In this document: positions 15,530 through 23,527 of the stretch, piece after piece
Layout of the letters: every line of letters begins with the position of its first letter
Numbering within the stretch: the stretch's first letter is position 1
Assembly: GCF_023973145.1 (NCBI RefSeq)
Contig: NZ_CP099546.1
Location: 434,001 to 498,000, forward strand
Length of the DNA: 64,000 nucleotides
DNA from: Natronosalvus vescus
GTDB taxonomy: Archaea > Halobacteriota > Halobacteria > Halobacteriales > Natrialbaceae
Reading direction: 5' to 3'
The notes under the pieces: generated by a model
What the model was told of the DNA's origin: nothing
The model's input: only the letters and a program-made list of their open reading frames with translations
The model's database searches: none
Translations under genes and position numbers: made by a program

Positions 15530-16627
15530 ATGGATGAGCGCGTACGCGAACACGCATCGGTACTGGTCGACTGGAGTACCCAGATCGAATCGGGTGACGA
15601 CGTGGTTCTCTCGGTTGGCCCGGACGCCCACGAGCTGGCGGTTGCCGTCGCCGAAAAACTCGGTGAACGGGGGGCCAACCTGCTCGCCACCTACGACTCC
15701 AACGAACTCCAGCGGGCGTACCTGCGCGCTCACGATGGCGAATTCGAGGGGAGTGCCGAACACGAACTGGCCCTGTACGAGGAAGCCGACGTCGTGCTTT
15801 CGATCGGTGGCCAGCGAAACACCGCCGCGAAAGCCGACGTTCCTGGCGAGACGCGCCAGGCCTACCGGAAGGCGAACGCGGCGATGCGCGAAGCGAAGTA
15901 CGACACGCGCTGGATGTCGACGGTGCACCCGACGCGCTCGCTCGCCCAGCAAGCCGGGATGGCCTACGAGGAGTACCAGGACTTCGCATACGACGCTATC
16001 CTGCGGGACTGGAAGTCGCTCGCGGAGGAGATGTCGCGGATGAAGGATCTGCTCGATGACGGGTCGGAAGTTCGCGTGGTCAAAGACGGCACCGACCTGA
16101 CGATGCGCATCGACGGTCGGACGGCGGTCAACAGCGCGGCCTCGGTCACGTACGACTCCCACAACCTGCCGAGCGGCGAGGTCTTCACCGCGCCCTACGC
16201 GACGGCGGGAACCGTCCTCTTCGACGTACCGATGACGATCAACGGCGAGGCGGTTCGTGACGTCCGCCTCGAGTTCGAGGACGGCGAAGTCGTCTCGCAC
16301 GAAGCCAGTCAGGGGGAGGGGGTGCTGACCGACATCCTCGAGACCGACGCTGGTGCCCGACGGCTGGGCGAACTCGGCATCGGGATGAACCGAGGCATCG
16401 ACCGTTTCACGAACAGCATCCTCTTCGACGAGAAGATGGGCGATACGATCCACCTGGCGGTCGGTCGGGCCTACGACGCGTGTCTGCCCGAGGGCGAGAC
16501 GGGGAACGATTCGGCCGTCCACGTCGATATGATCACGGATATGAGCGAGGACTCGTGGCTCGAGGTGGATGGCGAGGTCGTTCAGCGGAATGGTCGGTTC
16601 CGATGGGAAGCTGGGTTCGAGGGGTAG
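15530..16627 (+). CDS. M29 family aminopeptidase
   Basis: The product is 365 residues, the normal size for M29 (AmpS/AmpT/AP-T). The C-terminal metallo-domain shows the family pattern: YDSHNLPSGEVFTAPYATAG, GELGIGMNRGIDRFTNSILF with DEKMGDTIHLAVGRAY, and a final AVHVDMITDM. The Glu, His and Asp residues in these motifs are the expected dinuclear metal ligands. It removes N-terminal residues from peptides in the cytosol. No signal peptide. The ATG at 15530 follows an AT-rich tract (15345-15400). T-runs downstream (16633-16651) may terminate transcription. Confidence 0.93.
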   Translation: MDERVREHASVLVDWSTQIESGDDVVLSVGPDAHELAVAVAEKLGERGANLLATYDSNELQRAYLRAHDGEFEGSAEHELALYEEADVVLSIGGQRNTAAKADVPGETRQAYRKANAAMREAKYDTRWMSTVHPTRSLAQQAGMAYEEYQDFAYDAILRDWKSLAEEMSRMKDLLDDGSEVRVVKDGTDLTMRIDGRTAVNSAASVTYDSHNLPSGEVFTAPYATAGTVLFDVPMTINGEAVRDVRLEFEDGEVVSHEASQGEGVLTDILETDAGARRLGELGIGMNRGIDRFTNSILFDEKMGDTIHLAVGRAYDACLPEGETGNDSAVHVDMITDMSEDSWLEVDGEVVQRNGRFRWEAGFEG

Positions 16628-17194
16628 TCCGTGTTTTTGGTGCAGATTTTTGCCGGGCGAGCGTGTGAGCCCGCTCTCCACTTGTTCAGGCGCTGCTCGA
16701 GCGGTGCTCTCCCACTTTGCTCGAGCGACTGCGATCACGACCGGTACTCCCGCTGCTCGAGCGAACCGATCCACCGGTAACGACTCCCTACGATTCTGTG
16801 TCCGGGCGTCGTCCTCATCATCCAGTGCATACTCTTATTCGGTGCCGACGTCCGATCGAGTGCCGCCGAGATCAGCGGCGGCGTCCTGTCCGAACCGCTG
16901 TGTGATCGACGCGCACTGCTCCAGCGGCGGTCGGGTGCCGATTCGCCGGCGTATCGTCGGCGGCGCCGGTGTCGATGGCTCCCGTCCGTCCCAGCGTACC
17001 AATGGCGGCTGCCCGCCCTGCCGGAGGCGGCACGTATCCGGCTTTTTTACTGTCGAGTCCGGATCAACACGGAGTCAGGGAGCCAGCGAAGCGTGAGTAC
17101 TGAGCGAGCCGCGAGTCTCGAGAGCGTGAGGCGTGAGGACTGCGCGGTCGTGTGAGCACCGAGAGTTATACCTCCGAGCCGCCTACCCCCTCCC
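16628..17194. other. Intergenic stretch, ~570 bases, no gene
   Basis: No frame with coding character is seen on either strand. Close to the aminopeptidase stop are two T-runs (around 16633-16651) that could end its transcript. At 17087-17160 there is degenerate repetitive DNA of the gcgtgag/gagcgagccgcgag type. The promoter of the DUF309 gene (ttata at 17166-17170) is at the right end. Confidence 0.5.
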
Positions 17195-17815
17195 ATGCGC
17201 GAGGCGCTCCGTGCCGGTATCGCCATCTACAACGAGGGCTACTACCACGCCGCCCACGACGCCTGGGAGGCCCACTGGCTCGAGCTCGAGGCCGGAACCG
17301 ACGACGAGCGACTGCTTCACGGGTTGATCCAGTTCACGGCGGCGATCTATCACGCCCGGAATCGTAACTGGGCGGGCGCGGTCGGACTGGCCTCGAGCGC
17401 GGGTGCGTACCTCGATGGGCTGCCGGCGGCGTATCGCGGCGTCAACGTCGCCGCCGTCCGGCGAGCGCTCGAGACGCTCGCGACTGACCCGGCGGTGATC
17501 GAACGCCGGTCGGCCCCACCGCTCACCCACGACGGTGAACGCCTCCACCTCGCGAATCTCGACCTCGAGGCGACGTTCCTGGCGGCCGGGGTACTCGCCG
17601 AGGAACTGGGCTACGACGAGGGCGTGATCGACGACGGCGTCGCCTACGCCCGCACCGACCTCGAGGCGGGATACGAGACGAGCCCGTTCCTGACACTGGT
17701 GGCCGATTTCGTTCGCGAACCGGGCGACAGGGCGCTGGTGTTCGACCGACTCGCGGGACACGTCGAACGACGGCGTGCAGAGGCGGCGGACGTCGAGGGG
17801 CTGTTCGACCCGTAA
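17195..17815 (+). CDS. DUF309 domain protein
   Basis: The product is 206 residues. The N-terminal half carries the DUF309 signature: AIYNEGYYHAAHDAWEAHWL followed by DERLLHGLIQFTAAIYHARN, with conserved His and Glu residues of a helical bundle. The remainder is an acidic helical extension. DUF309 function is unknown, although the E...H pattern suggests a metal-binding helical hydrolase. A ttata box about 25 bases upstream of the ATG supports the start and a leaderless transcript. It lies 50 bases upstream of the dUTPase gene in the same direction. Confidence 0.88.
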   Translation: MREALRAGIAIYNEGYYHAAHDAWEAHWLELEAGTDDERLLHGLIQFTAAIYHARNRNWAGAVGLASSAGAYLDGLPAAYRGVNVAAVRRALETLATDPAVIERRSAPPLTHDGERLHLANLDLEATFLAAGVLAEELGYDEGVIDDGVAYARTDLEAGYETSPFLTLVADFVREPGDRALVFDRLAGHVERRRAEAADVEGLFDP

Positions 17816-17865
17816 CGCCCGGCGAACGCGATACGTTTTTCCCGCCGCCACGTACTTGTCCACGC

Positions 17866-18345
17866 ATGTATCGTTCCGGTGCGTTCGTCGCCGAACACGT
17901 CTCGCCGACGACCGACGAGCAGGTACAGCCAAACGGCGTCGACCTCACCGTCGACGTCGTCTTCGAACAACTCGAGCCGGGGCGGATCACCCGCGACGAC
18001 AAGGAGATCGGGGATCGCGTCGCCCGACCGCTCGAAGAACTCGACCGCAAGCAGCCCGACAGATACTACCTGCCGGTCGGCTCCTATGTCGTTCGCTACG
18101 GCGAGCGCATCCGCATCCCCGAGGACCACGTCGGCTTCGTCTACCCGCGCTCGTCGCTCATGCGTAACTCCTGTATGCTCAACACGGCGGTCTGGGACGC
18201 CGGCTACGAAGGCCGCGGTGAGGGGCTGTTGCAGGTACACCACGACATCGAACTCGAGCGCGGCTCGCGGGTTGCACAGCTCGTCTTCGCACAGGCCGAT
18301 CACGAAGAGACCTACGACGGGAGCTACCAGAACGAAAATCTCTGA
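17866..18345 (+). CDS. dut: dUTP diphosphatase (dUTPase, trimeric type)
   Basis: The product is 159 residues. dUTPase/dCTP deaminase family motifs appear in order: VQPNGVDLTVD (motif 1), VYPRSSLMRNSCML (motif 2, conserved Ser), LNTAVWDAGYEGRGEGLL (motif 3), and a final AQLVFAQ segment (motif 4). It hydrolyses dUTP to dUMP and PPi and so keeps uracil out of DNA. dCTP deaminase proper is related, but the archaeal Dut-type length and motif 3 favour dUTPase. The ATG at 17866 is ~30 bases downstream of a TATA-like tacgttttt. Confidence 0.88.
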   Translation: MYRSGAFVAEHVSPTTDEQVQPNGVDLTVDVVFEQLEPGRITRDDKEIGDRVARPLEELDRKQPDRYYLPVGSYVVRYGERIRIPEDHVGFVYPRSSLMRNSCMLNTAVWDAGYEGRGEGLLQVHHDIELERGSRVAQLVFAQADHEETYDGSYQNENL

Positions 18346-18487
18346 AACGGTCGGTTGTCGTCTCTTGCCGGTGAGACCCGACACCGTGTGTGGTCTTACC
18401 CGTAAACAGTTACAACCGACCGTGTGAGCGGATGCGGGTTGGCGCAACCGGATCGGTCGCGAAAATGCTGGCTTCGAACGTACGCCG

Positions 18488-19369
18488 TCACCGATCTCGC
18501 GGCGTCATCCCGAGGACGTTTTTGGACATCGCCACCGGCTGGCTCACCGCCCGAACCGCTTCGCTGGCGGTCGACCGAACGCGTCCCCGCGCCCGGTGGA
18601 GCGGCACCACAGCTCGTTTTCCGGCTTCAGCGGCGACGTCCCAGCTCACCCGCTCGACGAACTCCCCGCGCGAGCGCGCCCACCGGCTCGGGTGCGCGAG
18701 GACGTACAGTCGCGGACAGGCACCCGACTCGAGCAGTTCGATGAGGTCTTCAGTCGTGTCGATCCGGCCGGCGGTCGGATCGACGACCCCCCAGTGACGA
18801 CCGGTATCGGAAACGTACGTTGGCTTCTGCGGATCCGCGTCGTCCGTTTCGATCGAGCCGTAGGCGATTCCGGTGAGTCCGTACCGTTCGGGTGGTCGCG
18901 CGTCGTCCCACATATCGGTGTTGAGATGGGGCGAGAGCGGACTCCCGTGTGAGCACGCCGTCGTCACCTCGACGTGCTCGCGAAATCGATCGAGGTTCCG
19001 CTCGAACTCCTCGTAGGCGAGTTCCCGATTGCCCTTCGCCCGGGCGAGGTCTTCGTAATGGTACCCGACCTCGTGGCCGAGATCCACCAGGGTGCGAGCG
19101 AACTCGGGACTGAACGTCGAGGTGCGGAGGTAGTAGGTCGCCTCGACGTCGTACTCGGCCTCGAGGTGGGCCATCGATTGGGCGATGCTCGGTCGCCGGT
19201 CGACGTCGTGGCGAACGATTACGTACCGTTCGGGGAGCGTCTCGGTCTCGAGGAACGAGGCCACGGAGTACGTCTCGTAGCCGTACTCGGTCAACGTCTC
19301 GAGTACCTGCTCGTATACCTCGAACGTGAAGTCTCGAACGACGAACTGTCCGTCTCCGATGAGAGCCAT
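18488..19369 (-). CDS. Polysaccharide deacetylase-like (NodB-fold) protein
   Basis: The product is 293 residues from MALIGDGQFVVRDFTFEVYE. It contains the CE4-like RYVIVRHDVDRRPSIAQSMA (the Asp-containing motif with HDVD), LGHEVGYHYEDL (conserved His-based metal site) and TTACSHGSPLSPHL. These match haloarchaeal proteins annotated as polysaccharide deacetylases, which could modify surface glycans; the substrate is unknown. A longer frame (to 19726) is not used because its first ~118 codons are Arg-rich and overlap the divergent gene at 19507. Confidence 0.8.
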   Translation of the reverse strand: MALIGDGQFVVRDFTFEVYEQVLETLTEYGYETYSVASFLETETLPERYVIVRHDVDRRPSIAQSMAHLEAEYDVEATYYLRTSTFSPEFARTLVDLGHEVGYHYEDLARAKGNRELAYEEFERNLDRFREHVEVTTACSHGSPLSPHLNTDMWDDARPPERYGLTGIAYGSIETDDADPQKPTYVSDTGRHWGVVDPTAGRIDTTEDLIELLESGACPRLYVLAHPSRWARSRGEFVERVSWDVAAEAGKRAVVPLHRARGRVRSTASEAVRAVSQPVAMSKNVLGMTPRDR

Positions 19370-19506
19370 GTGCGACTGATACTCGCCCTCCGTGATAATT
19401 ATCGAGTGGCTACCATTGGGCTGGGCGACGGTACGGCCACCGTTCTGGCCACGCGAGCGAGTCGACGAGGTTGGTCTTTTTATCGACCGAACCCCTCGGT
19501 CAGCGC

Positions 19507-20061
19507 ATGATGGCCACGACGCACGTCTTCGTCGGTCTCGTGCTCGTGGCTCCCGTGGCCGTCGCCGCTCCGGATCTCGCGACGCCGCTCGCCGTCGGGG
19601 CAATCGTCGGCGGCCTCCTGCCGGACGTCGACCTCGTGTTGACCCACCGGAAGACGTTTCATTTCCCCGTTCTCGGCGCGGCTGGTGCCGTTTCGGCGGC
19701 CACCCTCGCGGCGGTCGCACCGTCACCGTTCACTGCGGGAATCGCCGCGTGCGCAGCGAGCGCCTGGATTCACGCCGCCAGCGACGCCCTAGGCGGCGGC
19801 CCGGAAATGGATCCCTGGACGAACCCGAGCGACCGCGCCGTCTACGATCACGCCCGAGGCCGATGGATCCGTCCCCGTCGATGGATTCGCTACGACGGTG
19901 CGCCCGAGGACGCCCTACTGGCATCCGCGCTGGCCGTTCCGGCGTTCGTGGTGTTTTCCGGGCCGATTCGGACGGTCGTCGCCGTCGCGCTGGCGGTTTC
20001 ACTCGGGTACACGCTCGTTCGCCGTCGATTGGTCGAGTGGACGCCGGAGTGGCTCGAGTGA
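19507..20061 (+). CDS. Membrane-bound metal-dependent hydrolase family protein (DUF457/YdjM-like)
   Basis: The product is 184 residues, starting MMATTHVFVGLVLVAPVAVA. The pattern of N-terminal THVFVGL, a TM segment, GGLLPDVDLVLTHR (conserved DxD) and ASAWIHAASDALGG (conserved His and Asp) is that of the YdjM/DUF457 family. Predicted TM segments are four. The catalytic activity has not been shown. A TATA-like tttttat at 19477-19483 is 24-30 bases upstream of the start, and the divergent deacetylase promoter shares this gap. Confidence 0.8.
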   Translation: MMATTHVFVGLVLVAPVAVAAPDLATPLAVGAIVGGLLPDVDLVLTHRKTFHFPVLGAAGAVSAATLAAVAPSPFTAGIAACAASAWIHAASDALGGGPEMDPWTNPSDRAVYDHARGRWIRPRRWIRYDGAPEDALLASALAVPAFVVFSGPIRTVVAVALAVSLGYTLVRRRLVEWTPEWLE

Positions 20062-20148
20062 CCCTCGCCATCCACGTTCCGTTCGAATGACTGTCACCCC
20101 CGGCGACGAGTCGCAACGCTGATACGGTTCGTCTTCGAGGGGCCGAGT

Positions 20149-20628
20149 ATGCCGATCGATATCGCCTCCAGGCTCGCCCACCTGGTATTTGCCGCCGTCT
20201 GGGCCGGCAGCGTCTTCTACGTCGCGTTCGTGATCTTGCCGCTGGCTCGAGATGGGGCGTTCAACACGACCAAACCGCTCGAGACGATCTCGACGAAGCT
20301 CACGACGATTTCGCGTGTGAGCGCGCTGGTGTTGTTGTTGACGGGAGGGCACCTCGCTGGCACCGGATACAGCTTCGATGGTGACGGCGCGCCCGGGCTC
20401 TTCACCTCCGCCAACGGCCAGCTGGTCGCCCTAATGGTCGTCCTCTGGTTGGCGCTGGCCGCTCTCGTCGAAATCGGTGCCAAGCGCTTCGAGTCGGGAC
20501 TGAACGGGAAGAAGCTGCGCGAACCTGCCCACCGGGCACTGCCTCTGTTTCGTGCGGCGGCCGTCGTGGCAGTCCTGTTACTCGTCGTGGGTGGAATTAT
20601 CACGACAGGGGCTGTACACCGCCTGTAG
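20149..20628 (+). CDS. CopD-like integral membrane protein
   Basis: The product is 159 residues with four hydrophobic segments and the pattern SRLAHLVFAAVWAGSVFYVA at the N-terminus, resembling the His-bearing first helix of CopD/heme-associated 4TM proteins. It may bind heme or copper, but no second His cluster is obvious in this reading, so the role is uncertain. It is monocistronic, 88 bases downstream of the DUF457 gene on the same strand. Confidence 0.72.
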   Translation: MPIDIASRLAHLVFAAVWAGSVFYVAFVILPLARDGAFNTTKPLETISTKLTTISRVSALVLLLTGGHLAGTGYSFDGDGAPGLFTSANGQLVALMVVLWLALAALVEIGAKRFESGLNGKKLREPAHRALPLFRAAAVVAVLLLVVGGIITTGAVHRL

Positions 20629-20730
20629 CGCCTCTCGAGTCCGATATCTGTGCTCCTAGTGGTCTCGAAATCATGTCACTGTGATATATTCTTACGAAAG
20701 ATACTTAGTCAATTGCTGTTAGATAGCGCT

Positions 20731-21174
20731 ATGATGATCAGGGGTAAGGACATTGCCGTGTCGATGCTCGTAGTGGGCACCGCGGCCGCGGCTGGCTATC
20801 TCATACGGTCGCGCGAGCGGCCTACCGCCCGCGCCCGATCGAAGGCCGACGTTGGCGCTCGAATCGTCGAGGAAATCCCGGAGAACGTGACGGTCGTCGA
20901 TAGCTCGAGCCGTCGACTGCGGGCGCTCCCCGGTGTCGGGCGAGCCATCTCCCGCGCGATTCGTAACGACGCCCGTGAGGAGTGGGAGCACGTCACCCTC
21001 GAGCGGGAGGGCTCCTGGGAAATCGTCGATGCGCTTCGCCGGTCGCTACCGTACTACGAGAGCGACGGCGACGGCGACGGCTACAACGGCGTCTACGTCC
21101 GCCACGAGGGGCGGATCGTCGTCCTCGACGCGATCGGGTGGGCGCGTATCGAAGAGGAAGAGCAGGTACAGTAA
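20731..21174 (+). CDS. Haloarchaeal protein with N-terminal membrane anchor, unknown function
   Basis: The product is 147 residues from MMIRGKDIAVSMLVVGTAAA. An N-terminal hydrophobic segment (AVSMLVVGTAAAAGYLI) is followed by a soluble domain with ALPGVGRAISRAIRNDAREEW and a repeated EREGSWEIVDALRRSLPYYE region. The segment DGDGDGYNGVYVRHEGRIVV suggests a beta-hairpin domain. No family is recognised. The Met at 20731 follows an AT-rich tract with tgatatatt near 20689-20697. It converges with the DUF7118 gene across a 17-base gap. Confidence 0.7.
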   Translation: MMIRGKDIAVSMLVVGTAAAAGYLIRSRERPTARARSKADVGARIVEEIPENVTVVDSSSRRLRALPGVGRAISRAIRNDAREEWEHVTLEREGSWEIVDALRRSLPYYESDGDGDGYNGVYVRHEGRIVVLDAIGWARIEEEEQVQ

Positions 21175-21178
21175 GCGC

Positions 21179-21191
21179 GGTTTTTGTTTAT
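21179..21191 (+). terminator. T-rich convergent terminator
   Basis: The 17-base gap between two convergent stop codons is gcgcggtttttgtttattt, almost entirely T on the plus strand. Archaeal transcription ends at such T-runs without needing a hairpin, so this is the likely end of the 20731-21174 transcript. The assignment rests on base composition only. Confidence 0.4.
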
Positions 21192-22343
21192 TTACGCGTT
21201 CGAGTCGTCCTTGAGCATCGCCTGCAACCGTTCGCGCTCCGCACGAAAGGACTCGAGGTCGGCCTCGACGTCTCCGTTCGCGAGTTTCTGCCGTTCGGTC
21301 GCCGAGAGCTGATCACGTGCAGTGGCGGCGACCTGAAGCCGGTCGAAGTCCTCGTCGCGGGTGAGCGCTCGCACTTCACACAGGCGGTCGACGACGTCCT
21401 GGCCGCCGATACGTTCGGCCAGCGGACGGCTGTCACGAATCGCGTAGCGTAGCGTAACCGCGTCGCTGGGCGGCCACTCGAGACACAGTGGGGTGGCGTC
21501 GATCCGCTCGAGGTACGTTTGCCGGGTGGCGACGCGGCGCTTGAGTTGGTCGGGGTCGTCGACGTAGTGGCTGAGCTTCGAGCGCGAGTGGTCGGCGTAC
21601 TCGAGTAGCGTGGGGATCGGATACTCGCCGGCGTCGGTTTCGGCGACGTACTCGCGTAGCTCTGCCGGCGGTCGCTCGAACGGGACGAAGGGGTGCCAGC
21701 GACTGCGCTCGAGACAGTCGAAGACGGTGCGTGCGGACTCGTCGTACAGATACGTTTCGAAGGACTCCTGGATCGCCTCGTTGTACACATCGATCGGCTC
21801 GTGGAGGCGCTCGACGGGCGCGTCGATGTCGACGTCGGCGAGCGTGAGGAGTCGCTCGTGGTTATCGATTTCGTCATCGAGGTCGGACAGGCGATCGCTT
21901 ACCGCTTTCCGCGCGGCGACCAGTTCCTCCCGTGCCCGCTCGCGTTCCTCGAGGAGGTCGGCGACCGCTTCGGCTGGCTCCAGGGCACCCTGTGCCCGGT
22001 CGAAGTCCGACTCGGTGAGGCGGCGTTTGTCGATCGCGTCGAACGCTGCCTCGAAGGCGTCCCGGTGTGGGAGTTCCGCGGGTAGCCCTTCGACGAGGGT
22101 CGAAAACTGGCCCTCGAGCTGGATGTAGTGTTTGAACGTCTCCCGGCCGGAGCCGCTGGCCCGGTCGACGTAGTTCTCGAGGAGTGTGGTGGCGTTGCGA
22201 TAGGCTTCGGCACCCGTTTCGACGGTCTCGAGGCCACCGGCGTCGTCGATCTCGCGTTCGATCGCGTCGACTCGCTCGCGGGCGCGCTCGAGTCGGCTGG
22301 CTGGGTCGTCCTCCGTCGCTGGGTCGGTGGCAGCGTGTGACAT
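21192..22343 (-). CDS. DUF7118-like coiled-coil protein
   Basis: The product is 383 residues, acidic and largely helical, with heptad-like segments RLERARERVDAIEREIDD and VADLLEERERAREELVAARK. It matches the haloarchaeal DUF7118 family in length and composition. No enzymatic motif is present. Function is unknown; a structural or nucleic-acid-associated role can only be guessed. The start at 22343 is followed by MSHAATDPATEDDPASR. It lies 27 bases downstream of hisI on the same strand and could be co-transcribed. Confidence 0.8.
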   Translation of the reverse strand: MSHAATDPATEDDPASRLERARERVDAIEREIDDAGGLETVETGAEAYRNATTLLENYVDRASGSGRETFKHYIQLEGQFSTLVEGLPAELPHRDAFEAAFDAIDKRRLTESDFDRAQGALEPAEAVADLLEERERAREELVAARKAVSDRLSDLDDEIDNHERLLTLADVDIDAPVERLHEPIDVYNEAIQESFETYLYDESARTVFDCLERSRWHPFVPFERPPAELREYVAETDAGEYPIPTLLEYADHSRSKLSHYVDDPDQLKRRVATRQTYLERIDATPLCLEWPPSDAVTLRYAIRDSRPLAERIGGQDVVDRLCEVRALTRDEDFDRLQVAATARDQLSATERQKLANGDVEADLESFRAERERLQAMLKDDSNA

Positions 22344-22370
22344 AGAGTGCGTTGATATCGGTCGCAGCAG

Positions 22371-22805
22371 TTACTCGTCGTAGACGGCGTCGGGATCGAA
22401 CACTCGTTCGCTGACGTTCTCGCCGTCGATCGTTCGATAGAAGCACGAGCGGTGGCCGGTGTGACAGGCACCGCCGGCCTGCTCGACGCGGTACAACAGC
22501 GCGTCGGCGTCGCAGTCGACGCGCACCTCCCTGATGGCCTGGGTGTGGCCGCTCGTCTTCCCCTTCTGCCAGAGTTCCTCGCGGCTCCGGGAGTAGTAGT
22601 GGGCGACGCCGGTCTCGAGGGTCTCCTCGAGCGCCTCGGGGGAGACGTAGGCGAGCATCAACACGGTACCGGAGTCGGCGTCCTGGGCGATGGCGGGTAC
22701 GAGGCCGTCCTCGCCGAAGTCGACGTCAACCGTGTCGACCGTGTCGACAGCGGCCGTCCCACCGTCGGTCACGGCGGGATCGTTCCCGGCAACATCGTCG
22801 GTCAT
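22371..22805 (-). CDS. hisI: Phosphoribosyl-AMP cyclohydrolase
   Basis: The product is 144 residues. The HisI signatures are clear: [60 protein letters not shown] and TGHRSCFY, with the Cys and His residues that bind Zn and Mg. It opens the ring of phosphoribosyl-AMP, the third step of histidine biosynthesis. There is no fused HisE domain, as usual in archaea. The start at 22805 is chosen because the upstream 41 codons (Val/Ser-rich) are not part of the family. The N-terminal ~25 residues are a variable acidic extension. Confidence 0.95.
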   Translation of the reverse strand: MTDDVAGNDPAVTDGGTAAVDTVDTVDVDFGEDGLVPAIAQDADSGTVLMLAYVSPEALEETLETGVAHYYSRSREELWQKGKTSGHTQAIREVRVDCDADALLYRVEQAGGACHTGHRSCFYRTIDGENVSERVFDPDAVYDE

Positions 22806-23019
22806 ATCCGAGTGAAAGACCGTCAGGGCTATGGGTCTTTTGCTGGCCTCGATTTCTACCGATCCGTCGACGCACACTCGAGGCAACGCGCTCAGGAGGA
22901 TACGTCGATGGACGTCCTGAACGGCCACAACTCGAGGGTTCCGTAACAGTTCACAGGCTCAACGGGATACGACCTTCCCCACGGCAAACACCATTACCCC
23001 CGTGGCCCTTCCTAGGACT

Positions 23020-23394
23020 ATGAGTTCATCCGACAGAACCACCGTCGAAGACGTCATGTCCTCGCCTCTGGAGACGATTTCGAAGGACGCGACGGTCATG
23101 GAAGCCGCACAGCGCATGCGCGAGAAGGACATCAACGCACTGGTCGTCCCGACCACGCCGCGAGCGATCATCAGCAGCACGGACGTCCTCGAGGCCGTCG
23201 CCGACGGCAAGGACGTGTCGACGTTGACGGTGGCCGACGTAATGACGACCGACGTCGAGACCGTCACGCCGGATCTCTACATGGAGGAGGTCGCCGCGAT
23301 GATGACCACCTACGGCATCAAACACCTCCCGGTCGTCGACGACGACTACGTCGGGATGGTCTCTTCGACGGACGTCACCGCCCACCTGTCGTGA
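23020..23394 (+). CDS. CBS-domain pair protein
   Basis: The product is 124 residues, made almost entirely of two CBS domains. The first (residues ~8-60) has VEDVMSSPLETISKDATVME, the second (~70-124) has VADVMTTDVETVTPDLYMEE and ends in IKHLPVVDDDYVGMVSSTDV. Stand-alone CBS pairs bind adenosine nucleotides and act as energy or signal sensors. The partner is not evident. The ATG at 23020 fits a short leader; an upstream Met is less likely. Confidence 0.92.
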   Translation: MSSSDRTTVEDVMSSPLETISKDATVMEAAQRMREKDINALVVPTTPRAIISSTDVLEAVADGKDVSTLTVADVMTTDVETVTPDLYMEEVAAMMTTYGIKHLPVVDDDYVGMVSSTDVTAHLS

Positions 23395-23527
23395 GCGGTC
23401 GATAGTCCGCCTCGCTTCGCCTTAGCGATTCGTAGAAGTCAGGGTCGTCACAGCAATTCCTGGAAGTCTCGAACCACTCGAGCGGGGGCGTTGGCGTTCG
23501 AGTGTCCCGATTGTCTCTGGAATCGGT

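Noticed and set aside
15524-16774. A 416-residue frame on the minus strand opposite the M29 aminopeptidase
   Set aside because: Composition and the wrong strand mark it as a shadow of the plus-strand gene, whose metal-binding motifs are clear.
19370-19726. N-terminal extension of the deacetylase-like gene
   Set aside because: Arg-rich, and it overlaps the divergent DUF457 gene; the family starts near MALIGDG.
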